Source of the DNA: Streptomyces sp. yr375 | Lineage (GTDB): Bacteria > Actinomycetota > Actinomycetes > Streptomycetales > Streptomycetaceae | Assembly (NCBI RefSeq): GCF_900110755.1 | Contig: NZ_FOFF01000004.1 | Span: 1-64,000, forward strand | Reading direction: 5' to 3' | Length of the DNA: 64,000 nt | Made by a program: the position numbers and the translations under genes | Shown here: positions 28,055 to 34,982 of the stretch, one piece after another | How the letters are laid out: each line of letters opens with the position of its first letter | How positions within the stretch are numbered: the first letter of the stretch is position 1 | The notes under the pieces: model-generated | Told to the model about the DNA's origin: nothing | The model's input: only the letters and a program-made list of their open reading frames with translations | Databases searched by the model: none

Positions 28055-29043
28055 CTGTCGCGGGGGGTAGAGCCCCCCCAGAACGCGGGGGACCCGGCCG
28101 CCGGGCCGTGGGTCAGGGCGTGGGCCAGGGTTGTGAGTTCCGGCAGGCGCAGGACGCGGTGGTCGGCGGAGCCCGGTAGCGGGACGTGCAGGGCGGCCGT
28201 CCAGCGGCGCGGGATGTCGTCGATGCCGTACACCGCCCCGGCGAGGCCGCCCGTCACGGCCGCGACGGTGTCCGTGTCGCCGCCGAGGTCGACGGCCGCG
28301 CGGACCGCGTCCTCGAAGCAGGACGTCGTGCGCAGCGCCCAGACGGCGGAGCCGAGGCAGGGCCACACCGCGCCGTTGAACTCCGTCGCCAGGTCGGGGT
28401 GCCAGTCCGGGGCGAGGACGGTCGCGTAGCGCTCGCGGTGGTCGGCGTGCACCTCGGCGAGGGTCTCCGGGAGCGCGGCCAGCGGGTCGGCGCCGGTGAG
28501 GGCGATGCGCACCAGCTCGTGGAAGACGGCCGTGCCCTCCCAGGCGGCGCGGTCCCCGTGGGTGAGGGCGGCGAGCCGGCGGGCCGCGTCCATGGTGGCG
28601 TCGCGGCCGTGCGGCGCGAAGTACACGGCGGAGGTGGCCGCCCGCATCAACGCGCCGTTGCCCGCCGCCCGTTGACTGCGCTGGAAGTGCCGGGCGGCGG
28701 CGGTGTCCCAGGGGTCGCCGCTGGTCAGGACGGCCTCGGTCTGCAACCCGATGTCCTTGGGGTCGGCGGCGGCCCAGCGCTGGAACCGCCGGAAGACGTC
28801 CGCCGGTTCCAGTCCGCCGCACTCCAGCAGGGACTCCCCGACGAAGACGGCCATCTGCGTGTCGTCGGTCGCCTCCCCCGGGTCCCAGCCGCCGCCCCCG
28901 CACATCTCGCCGCCCTGCCCGGCGGACGGGAAGCGCGCGGAGAACGCCCCCTCCGGCCCGAACTCGAAGGGCGCGCCCAACGCGTCCCCCACGGCGGAGC
29001 CGACGACACAGCCGAGGGCGTGTGAGTACTGCTTTTGGCACAT
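28003..29043 (-). CDS. ADP-ribosylglycohydrolase (DraG family)
   Basis: This 346-residue protein belongs to the DraG/ARH family that removes ADP-ribose from proteins or small molecules. Metal-binding motifs are present in order: GSAVGDALGAPFEF, DDTQMAVFVGES and DLGGDTDTVAAVTGGLAGA. The start is the ATG at 29043, apparently leaderless (promoter listed separately). No ADP-ribosyltransferase gene is nearby, so the partner reaction is unknown. The last 17 codons overlap the end of the convergent TetR gene, so this C-terminal tail may be recent. Confidence 0.9.
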   Translation of the reverse strand: MCQKQYSHALGCVVGSAVGDALGAPFEFGPEGAFSARFPSAGQGGEMCGGGGWDPGEATDDTQMAVFVGESLLECGGLEPADVFRRFQRWAAADPKDIGLQTEAVLTSGDPWDTAAARHFQRSQRAAGNGALMRAATSAVYFAPHGRDATMDAARRLAALTHGDRAAWEGTAVFHELVRIALTGADPLAALPETLAEVHADHRERYATVLAPDWHPDLATEFNGAVWPCLGSAVWALRTTSCFEDAVRAAVDLGGDTDTVAAVTGGLAGAVYGIDDIPRRWTAALHVPLPGSADHRVLRLPELTTLAHALTHGPAAGSPAFWGGSTPRDSYSVLIASAVARASAAR

Positions 29044-29047
29044 TGCG

Positions 29048-29076
29048 TGAATATTAGATGCCTGATGTGCCGTCAA
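29048..29076 (-). promoter_or_regulatory. Leaderless promoter of the ADP-ribosylglycohydrolase gene
   Basis: On the minus strand TTGACG (29076-29071) is followed after 17 nt by TATTCA (29053-29048), and the start codon follows 4 nt later. No ribosome site is present, so the transcript probably begins at the ATG. An overlapping TAATAT could also act as -10. Confidence 0.6.
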
Positions 29077-29094
29077 TGGCCGGGCCGGGTGGGC

Positions 29095-30648
29095 GTGCGT
29101 CGCACAATCGGCGGCGTGGTGTGTGTACGCGCAGCCGTCCCCGTCGCCGTCCCTGTTGCCGTTCCCGCGGCCGTCATGCTCGCCGTCGGGCTGTGGGGGA
29201 TCGACCGTGGCGGTATATGGCGTGACGAGGCCGTCACCTATCAGGTCGCGGGGCGGACGGTGCCGCAGATCTGGCGGCTGCTGCACGGGGTGGACGCGGT
29301 GCACGGGCTGTACTACCTCCTCATGCACGTCGTGCTGGCCCTCCATCCGGGCGAGGTCGTCCTGCGTCTGCCGTCCGTCTGTGCGGCCACCGTCACCGCG
29401 GGGCTGGTCGCCGCGCTCGGTGTGCGGCTGGCCGGTCGCCGGGTCGGGCTGTGGGCGGGTCTGCTGTACGCGGTGACCCCGCTCGCCGGTCACTACGCCC
29501 AGGAGGGCCGTTCGTACGCGCTGGTCGCGGCCGGGGCTGCGGGGGCGACGCTGCTGCTGGTGCGGGCGGTCGAGGAGCGGCGGCTGTGGTGGCGGTACGG
29601 CGGTGTCGTCGCCGTGACCTGCCTGCTGCACGAGCTGGCGGTGTTCATGCTGTGCGCCCACGCGGTCACCCTCGCGCTGCTGCGGGTGCCGAGGGGCGTG
29701 TGGTGGCGGTGGGGGCGTGCGGCCGGGGCGGCGGTCGTGGTGCTGCTGCCGTTGGTGCTGGTCTCCCACGGGCAGTCGCGGCAGGTGGAGTGGTTGCCGG
29801 TGCCGGACCGGGGGAGCGCGGAGAGGTTGCTGCGGAGCTTCGCGGTGGGCCCGGAGGGGGTGGTGTTCTGGGGGTGCGTGATGCTGATGGTGGCGGGGCT
29901 GTGGGCCGGGCGGACGGCGGCCGTCATGGCACCGCTGATGGTGGTCCCGCCGACCTTGCTGATACTGCTTTCGCAGGTCAGGCCCCTGTATCACGAACGC
30001 TACGTGCTGTACGCCCTGGCGGGGGCGCCGCTGCTGATCGCGGCCGGGGCCGACCGGTTGGCCCGCCTCGCGCGGCGGGCCGGCCGACCGCGCTCATGGA
30101 CGATCACCCCGGCGGGCGTCCTGCTCATCGCCGTCGTCTTCGTCGACCTGCTCCCGCTGCACCGCCAGTACCGCACCCTCGCCCACCGCCCCGACAACCT
30201 CGCCGCCATCTCCGCGCTGGCCACGCGCGAGGTCCGCCCCGGCGACCCGGTGCTGTTCCTGCCGTCCCTCGGCCGCCGCGCCGCGCTCGCTTACCCGAAG
30301 GGGTTCCAGGGGGCGCGGGACCTGGCGCTGAAGGTGCCCGGCGCCCAGTCCGGCACGCTGTACGGCCGCGAGGTCGGCCCCCGTGAGCTGCGGCGCAGAC
30401 TGGCCGGGGTGAGCCGACTGTGGATCGTCGCCGAGCCGTACACCCTGCGCTCACACTGGCTCCCGGGCGACCCGACCGAACGCGCCAAACTCCTCACCGT
30501 CGAGGAACGCTTCACCCCGCGCCGAGAGTACGACCGCCCCGACATCGCCCTCCGCCTCTACACCCGCCGCCCACCGGCCGGGCCCTCGGCCGCCGGCACC
30601 CGGGCCACCGGATCTCCGACCGCCGGCACCCGGCAGCCGCTTCCCTGA
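29095..30648 (+). CDS. Polytopic membrane glycosyltransferase (GT39/ArnT-like)
   Basis: This protein of about 517 residues has ten or more hydrophobic segments, typical of GT-C fold enzymes that use polyprenyl-phosphate sugars. The first extracytoplasmic loop carries the acidic motif GIWRDEAVTYQVAG expected at the catalytic site. A soluble C-terminal part (about 380-517) follows the last membrane segment near ITPAGVLLIAVVFVDLLPLH. The start is uncertain; GTG at 29095, 29116 or 29119 is possible and none has a strong ribosome site. Its leader overlaps the divergent promoter. The sugar and acceptor are unknown; an envelope glycan or glycoprotein is likely. Confidence 0.82.
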   Translation: MRRTIGGVVCVRAAVPVAVPVAVPAAVMLAVGLWGIDRGGIWRDEAVTYQVAGRTVPQIWRLLHGVDAVHGLYYLLMHVVLALHPGEVVLRLPSVCAATVTAGLVAALGVRLAGRRVGLWAGLLYAVTPLAGHYAQEGRSYALVAAGAAGATLLLVRAVEERRLWWRYGGVVAVTCLLHELAVFMLCAHAVTLALLRVPRGVWWRWGRAAGAAVVVLLPLVLVSHGQSRQVEWLPVPDRGSAERLLRSFAVGPEGVVFWGCVMLMVAGLWAGRTAAVMAPLMVVPPTLLILLSQVRPLYHERYVLYALAGAPLLIAAGADRLARLARRAGRPRSWTITPAGVLLIAVVFVDLLPLHRQYRTLAHRPDNLAAISALATREVRPGDPVLFLPSLGRRAALAYPKGFQGARDLALKVPGAQSGTLYGREVGPRELRRRLAGVSRLWIVAEPYTLRSHWLPGDPTERAKLLTVEERFTPRREYDRPDIALRLYTRRPPAGPSAAGTRATGSPTAGTRQPLP

Positions 30649-30735
30649 CTGCCGACGCTCAGGCCTCCCTGGCCTCCCTGGCCTCCCGGCCACAGCGCCC
30701 TGCCCCCCACTCAACCTCACCCCGGCTACCGCCCC

Positions 30736-31278
30736 CTACGTCTCCTCCGTCGCCGCCATGTCCAGCGCCGCCGTGAGTTCGTCCAGGCGTTCTCGCAAAG
30801 CGCCGATCTCGGTGGGGTCGAAGCCGGTGGCGGTGAGGATTCTGCGGGGGACCTCCTGGGCTCGGGCGCGTAGGGACGTGCCCTTCTCGGTCAGGCGGAT
30901 CTCCACCGAGCGTTCGTCGCGGGCGCTGCGCTCGCGGCGTACCAGACCGGCCGTCTCCAGGCGTTTGAGGAGGGGGGAGAGCGTGCCGGAGTCCAGGCGC
31001 AGGTGTTCGCCGAGCTTCTTGACGGGCAGCGGGCCCTCCTCCCAGAGGACCAGCAGCACCAGGTACTGCGGATAGGTGACCCCGAGGTCCTTGAGGATCA
31101 CGCGGTAGACGCCGTTGAAGGCGCGCGACGCGGCGTGCAGGGAGAAGCAGATCTGGGTGTCCAGCCGGAGCCAGTTCTCCGTTGCGTTCTCCGTTGCGTT
31201 CTCTGTGGCGTCCTCTGTGGCGGTTTCCACGGGATTCTCCGGGCCGACAGGTGGCGGCGGGGCGGTCATGTCGGTCAT
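30736..31278 (-). CDS. ohrR: OhrR, MarR-family organic-peroxide sensor
   Basis: This 180-residue MarR-type repressor has the OhrR signature QICFSLHAASRAFNGVYR with the redox-sensing Cys44. Its DNA-binding wing region is VKKLGEHLRLDSGTLSPLLK. Oxidation of that Cys by organic peroxides is known to release OhrR from DNA. It is divergent from ohr across 121 bp holding two palindromic operators. The N-terminus before the fold contains an unusual (ATEN)-type repeat (about residues 20-35) encoded by short tandem repeats, so length there may vary. The ATG at 31278 was used; a second ATG lies three codons in. Confidence 0.93.
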   Translation of the reverse strand: MTDMTAPPPPVGPENPVETATEDATENATENATENWLRLDTQICFSLHAASRAFNGVYRVILKDLGVTYPQYLVLLVLWEEGPLPVKKLGEHLRLDSGTLSPLLKRLETAGLVRRERSARDERSVEIRLTEKGTSLRARAQEVPRRILTATGFDPTEIGALRERLDELTAALDMAATEET

Positions 31279-31301
31279 GTCTCCAGAGTAGCTCGTACCC
31301 G

Positions 31302-31327
31302 CAACTTAGTTGTGCCCAATTGAATTG
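31302..31327. promoter_or_regulatory. Two palindromic OhrR operators
   Basis: CAACTTAGTTG (31302-31312) and CAATTGAATTG (31317-31327) are perfect 11-nt palindromes with centres 15 bp apart. They lie in the gap between divergent ohrR and ohr. The AT-rich CAATT/AATTG half-sites resemble known OhrR boxes. A promoter for ohr overlaps them (TTGTGC at 31311, TACTTA near 31336). Confidence 0.75.
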
Positions 31328-31399
31328 TGTGCTCTACTTATCTCCGTCAGGCGGCCGGACCGGGCCGCCGGAACGTGATTCTGAGAGGGATGGTTTTCC

Positions 31400-31813
31400 A
31401 TGGACGCGCTCTACACCGCTGTCGCCACCGCCACGCACGGCCGCGAGGGCCGCGCCGTCTCCTCCGACGGCAAGATCGACCTCGCGCTGGGCATGCCCGC
31501 GGAGCTCGGCGGCAACGGGCAGGGCACCAACCCGGAGCAGTTGTTCGCCGCCGGTTACGCCGCCTGTTTCGGCAGCGCCCTGGGCCTCGTCGGCCGCGCC
31601 GCGAAGGTGGACGTCAGCGACGCCGCGGTGACCGCCGAGGTCGGCATAGGCAAGCAGGGCGAGGGCTTCGGTCTCAAGGTCACGCTGCGCGTGGAGCTGC
31701 CCGACGGCGTGGACGAGGCGGCCGGCCGCAAGCTCGTCGAGCAGGCCCACCAGGTCTGCCCCTACTCCAACGCCACCCGCGGCAACATCGAGGTCGACCT
31801 CGTCATCGAGTAG
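31400..31813 (+). CDS. ohr: Organic hydroperoxide resistance protein Ohr
   Basis: This 137-residue thiol peroxidase reduces organic hydroperoxides, usually with lipoylated proteins as electron donor. The two catalytic cysteines are Cys56 in AAGYAACFGSAL and Cys120 in HQVCPYSNATRGN. The full length and the family start YTAVATATHGREGRA are present. GAGAGGG lies 10-16 nt before the ATG. It is controlled by the divergent ohrR through the two palindromes between them. Confidence 0.96.
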   Translation: MDALYTAVATATHGREGRAVSSDGKIDLALGMPAELGGNGQGTNPEQLFAAGYAACFGSALGLVGRAAKVDVSDAAVTAEVGIGKQGEGFGLKVTLRVELPDGVDEAAGRKLVEQAHQVCPYSNATRGNIEVDLVIE

Positions 31814-31830
31814 TCCCTCCAGCCCCCCTG

Positions 31831-31865
31831 GTTCCTGTAGTTCCTGTAGTTCCTGTAGTTCCTGA
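31831..31865 (+). repeat. Four 9-bp tandem repeats after ohr
   Basis: GTTCCTGTA occurs three times in a row, followed by a partial fourth copy (GTTCCTGA). The array lies 18 bp after the ohr stop in the gap before a convergent membrane-protein gene. It is a likely variable-number repeat. Confidence 0.8.
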
Positions 31866-31890
31866 GCGCGGCATCCGGCGGGACGTGTGG

Positions 31891-32628
31891 TCAGTGTCCC
31901 GCCGTTCGCTTTGCCCGCCAGGCCCGCAGCCACAGCGCGGGCACGCCCAGCAGCACCAGCCAGAAGTGCCCAGGCATCCCCAGAGGCAGCCGCTCGGGGG
32001 TGAGTCCCGCACCGGGGTCCCCGGCCGTCAGGGCGAGCGCGTCGACGTACGGCCGGACGTACGCCGCCGTCGACGGCACCGCGGCCGTCAGCGCCCACCG
32101 GCCCAGTACGGCCGCCCGCCGGTCCCGTTCCCACCCGGTGACCAGCGCCACCGCCCCGACCGCCGCCGCGGCGAACGTCACCGGGTGCAGCAGCAGGATC
32201 AGCGCGTACAGCGCCCCCAGCCACCCGTACCCCCAGGAGCTGCGCAGGCCGCTCGGACCGACGTACCGCACCGGGCAGCGCACCGCCCCCGCGCGGGTGG
32301 CCGTCCCCGCCCAGGCCCAGCAGGTCAGCCCGACGGCCAGTGTCGACGGATGGCCGAGGTCGCCGTTGGACCAGGACGGGTCGCCGCCCCACAGCAGCGC
32401 CAGGGTGAGCAGGACCAGCACGGCGGCCCGGCGACGGTCCGTCAGGACGCGCGTGAAGCGGCCGATCCCGGTCAGCAGCACCAGCAGATTGACCGGGCCG
32501 GTCAGCGCCGCGCGGCACAGCGGGTCGCGCCAGTACGCGAGGGACATCGCCAGCCAGACCAGGGCCCCGAAGAACTGGTACGGCGTCGGATGCCGAAAGA
32601 GACGGACAGTGGGGAGCATTCCACGCAT
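31891..32628 (-). CDS. Hypothetical integral membrane protein
   Basis: This 245-residue protein has about six hydrophobic segments, including NLLVLLTGIG, RAAVLVLLTLALLWGG, ALYALILLLHPVTFAAAAVG and the last one FWLVLLGVPALWLRAWRA. I do not recognise the family. It could be the remains of a longer polytopic protein, because the segment between its fifth and sixth hydrophobic stretches is short and it ends right after a membrane helix. The start at 32628 (or the ATG three codons later) has no strong ribosome site. It lies 21 bp after the stop of the glycopolymer synthase genes on the same strand, so it could belong to their operon. Confidence 0.65.
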   Translation of the reverse strand: MRGMLPTVRLFRHPTPYQFFGALVWLAMSLAYWRDPLCRAALTGPVNLLVLLTGIGRFTRVLTDRRRAAVLVLLTLALLWGGDPSWSNGDLGHPSTLAVGLTCWAWAGTATRAGAVRCPVRYVGPSGLRSSWGYGWLGALYALILLLHPVTFAAAAVGAVALVTGWERDRRAAVLGRWALTAAVPSTAAYVRPYVDALALTAGDPGAGLTPERLPLGMPGHFWLVLLGVPALWLRAWRAKRTAGH

Positions 32629-32649
32629 TTTGCCCCCCGTGGTGTCCTG

Positions 32650-34977
32650 TCAGCGGTACTCCGGCAGGCGCGCCGAACGGTCGACGGCCGCCGGGATCCG
32701 GACGACCGCACCCTCACCGTCACCCACACCCGCACCGTCACCCGCACTCTTACCGTCACCCGCGCCCGTGCCGTTGACGACCCCGCCGCCACCATTCGTG
32801 TCAGGCGCCTCGCCCAGCAGGATCTGCCGGACGACCCGCTCCGCCGCCCGCCCGTCGTCGTACTCGCAGAACCGCTCCCGGAACGCCGACCGCAGCCGGG
32901 CCGACTCGGCGTCGCGCCACGCGCCGGAGGCGAACACCTGCGCCAGTTCCTCGTCGGAGCGTGTGACGTGGCCCGGCGGTTCGGCGGTGATGTCGAAGTA
33001 GGCGCCCCGGGCCGCCCGGTAGGCCGCCCAGTCGTCGGCGTGGATCACGATCGGCCGGTCCAGGTTCGCGTAGTCGAACATCAGCGCCGCATAGTCGGTG
33101 ATCAGGGCGTCGGCGGCCAGCAGGACGTCCTCGACGTGCGGCTCGTCCGTGACGTCGGTCAGCACGCCCCGCCGGTGCAGGTCGCGCAGCAGCAGTGCCC
33201 GTTCGTGATGGCGGGCCAGGCTGGGGTGCAGGCGCACCAGCAGCCGGTGCCCGCCGCCGAGCGCCGCCGCCAGCGCCTCCAGGTCGACCCGCCCGACATG
33301 GCGGCCCTTGCGGTAGTCGCGCGGCGTCGGCGCGTACAGCACGACCGTCTCGGCCGGACCGACCCCCAGCCGCTCCCGGACCTGAGCCGTCCGAGCCGCC
33401 CGCGCGTCCCCGCCCCGCACCAGGACGTCGTTGCGCGGGCTGCCGCTGCGCAGCGACGTGAAGTGACAGGGGTAGGCCCGCTGCCAGATCTCCTCCGAGT
33501 ACCGGTTCGCGACCAGGCTGACGTCCCACCGGTCGCTGCGCCGCAGCATGCCCCGGACGTTGGTGCCGTGCCGCGCGCCCGGCCGGTCCAGCAGGTCCAG
33601 GGCCATGTACTTCAGCGGTGTGCCCCGGTGTGTCTGGACGTGCCGGGAACCGGGGCGTTTCACCAGGTCACCGGCCCAGTTGCAGTCGTTGATCCAGTGC
33701 CCGGCGCGGGCCATCACCCGGTAGTAGCGCCAGGATCCCGTGGTCACGTACTCCGTGCCCGGCGGAACCAGCCCCACCGCGTCGGGCCGCACCACCCACA
33801 CGCCCCGCACCTGCGGCGCGAGTTCGGCGGCCCGGGCGTGGATGGCGTACGGGTCGCCGTTCACGGCGCGGCTGTGCCCGGCGGAGTACACGGCGAGCCC
33901 AGGGTCCAGGGGCCGCCGCAACTGGAACCGGTACCAGCCCCGCTTCAGTCGCCGGGCGATCAGGTCGCGCGTCCTGCGCGTCCTGCGCGCGGCGGTCCGG
34001 CCCGCGCCGCGCAGCGCGCCGAGGCCCAGGTGGGCGGAGTAGGGGGCGAAGGACAGCAGCCGGATCTCCGTACGGCGCGACTCCGGCGGCGGGGCGAAGC
34101 CGGCCGGGACGTGGGCGCGGTAGAAGGCCCGGATCCGCCGGTGGAACTCCCGTCGGTCGCCCCGCAGCACGCGCTCCGGGCGGGCCACGGTGAACAGCAT
34201 GTGGTCCAGGGCCCGTTCGAACAGCAGCGGCCGGGCCCAGTCCAGGGCGGGCCGCTCGGCGAGGAACGCGAAGAGGCCCTCGTACTGGTCGAAGATGTCG
34301 AAGTGCTTGCGGCCGGGGGTGCGGGTGATCGCGCCCTGCCGCCGCTGCCGGTACTCGACGCCCACCCGGTCCAGACAGGCGATCCGCTCCGCCGTGACCA
34401 TCGTCTGGTACGTGACGGGGGCGTCCTCGTACAGCCCCGGCCGGTACTGGAAGCCGTGCCCGACGAAGAAGTCCCGGCGGTAGGCCTTGTTCCAGGCGAC
34501 CAGGAACAGCCCCAGGTACTCGGGGTGCGTGCGCAGGTCGAAGGTGTCGGTGCCGGCCTGTTCGAAGAGGTGCGCGGCGTCGCTGCGGCCCGCGCGGCCC
34601 CACCAGTGGGTGCGGACGTGGTCGAAGACCAGGATGTCGGGGTCGCCGGTCACCTCCAGCCGGTCGGCGACCGCCCGCAGCAGGCCGGGCGTGTAGCGGT
34701 CGTCGCTGTCGAGGAACAGGACGTAGTCGCCGGTGGCGTGCGGCAGACCGGCGTTGCGGGCGCGGCCCAGGCCCACGTTCTCCGGCAGGTGGACGGCCCG
34801 CAGCCGGGGGTCGCGGGCCGCGTACTCGTCGAGGATCGCTCCGCAGCCGTCGGGTGAGCAGTCGTCGACGGCGATCACCTCGACGTCGTCGAAGGACTGG
34901 CCGAGCACGGAGTCCAGGCACTCGCGAAGGAACCCCTGGACCTTGAAGACAGGGACGATGACGCTGAAGCGGGGCAC
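32650..34977 (-). CDS. GT2-TagF fusion, glycopolymer synthase copy A
   Basis: This 775-residue protein has an N-terminal GT2 domain (RFSVIVPVFKVQGFLRECLD, DxD region LFLDSDDRY) and a C-terminal CDP-glycerol glycerophosphotransferase (TagF-like) domain. In the latter LYAPTPRDYRKGR, VRLHPSL and ALITDYAALMFDYANLDRP are recognisable. The signature His of the HGTPLK motif is replaced: the sequence reads THRGTPLK with Arg451, and TDYSS has become TDYAA. A Gly/Asp-rich tail ends the protein. GTG at 34977 has a GAGGAG site and starts 5 nt after the stop of copy B, so the two are coupled. It probably builds a teichoic-acid-like polymer, with altered chemistry in this copy. Confidence 0.87.
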   Translation of the reverse strand: MPRFSVIVPVFKVQGFLRECLDSVLGQSFDDVEVIAVDDCSPDGCGAILDEYAARDPRLRAVHLPENVGLGRARNAGLPHATGDYVLFLDSDDRYTPGLLRAVADRLEVTGDPDILVFDHVRTHWWGRAGRSDAAHLFEQAGTDTFDLRTHPEYLGLFLVAWNKAYRRDFFVGHGFQYRPGLYEDAPVTYQTMVTAERIACLDRVGVEYRQRRQGAITRTPGRKHFDIFDQYEGLFAFLAERPALDWARPLLFERALDHMLFTVARPERVLRGDRREFHRRIRAFYRAHVPAGFAPPPESRRTEIRLLSFAPYSAHLGLGALRGAGRTAARRTRRTRDLIARRLKRGWYRFQLRRPLDPGLAVYSAGHSRAVNGDPYAIHARAAELAPQVRGVWVVRPDAVGLVPPGTEYVTTGSWRYYRVMARAGHWINDCNWAGDLVKRPGSRHVQTHRGTPLKYMALDLLDRPGARHGTNVRGMLRRSDRWDVSLVANRYSEEIWQRAYPCHFTSLRSGSPRNDVLVRGGDARAARTAQVRERLGVGPAETVVLYAPTPRDYRKGRHVGRVDLEALAAALGGGHRLLVRLHPSLARHHERALLLRDLHRRGVLTDVTDEPHVEDVLLAADALITDYAALMFDYANLDRPIVIHADDWAAYRAARGAYFDITAEPPGHVTRSDEELAQVFASGAWRDAESARLRSAFRERFCEYDDGRAAERVVRQILLGEAPDTNGGGGVVNGTGAGDGKSAGDGAGVGDGEGAVVRIPAAVDRSARLPEYR

Positions 34978-34982
34978 GAAGG

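Noticed and set aside
31327..34857. 1176-codon plus-strand frame over ohr and glycopolymer synthase A
   Set aside because: It runs out of frame through ohr and antisense through the synthase. The translation is Arg/Pro/Gly/Val-rich noise.
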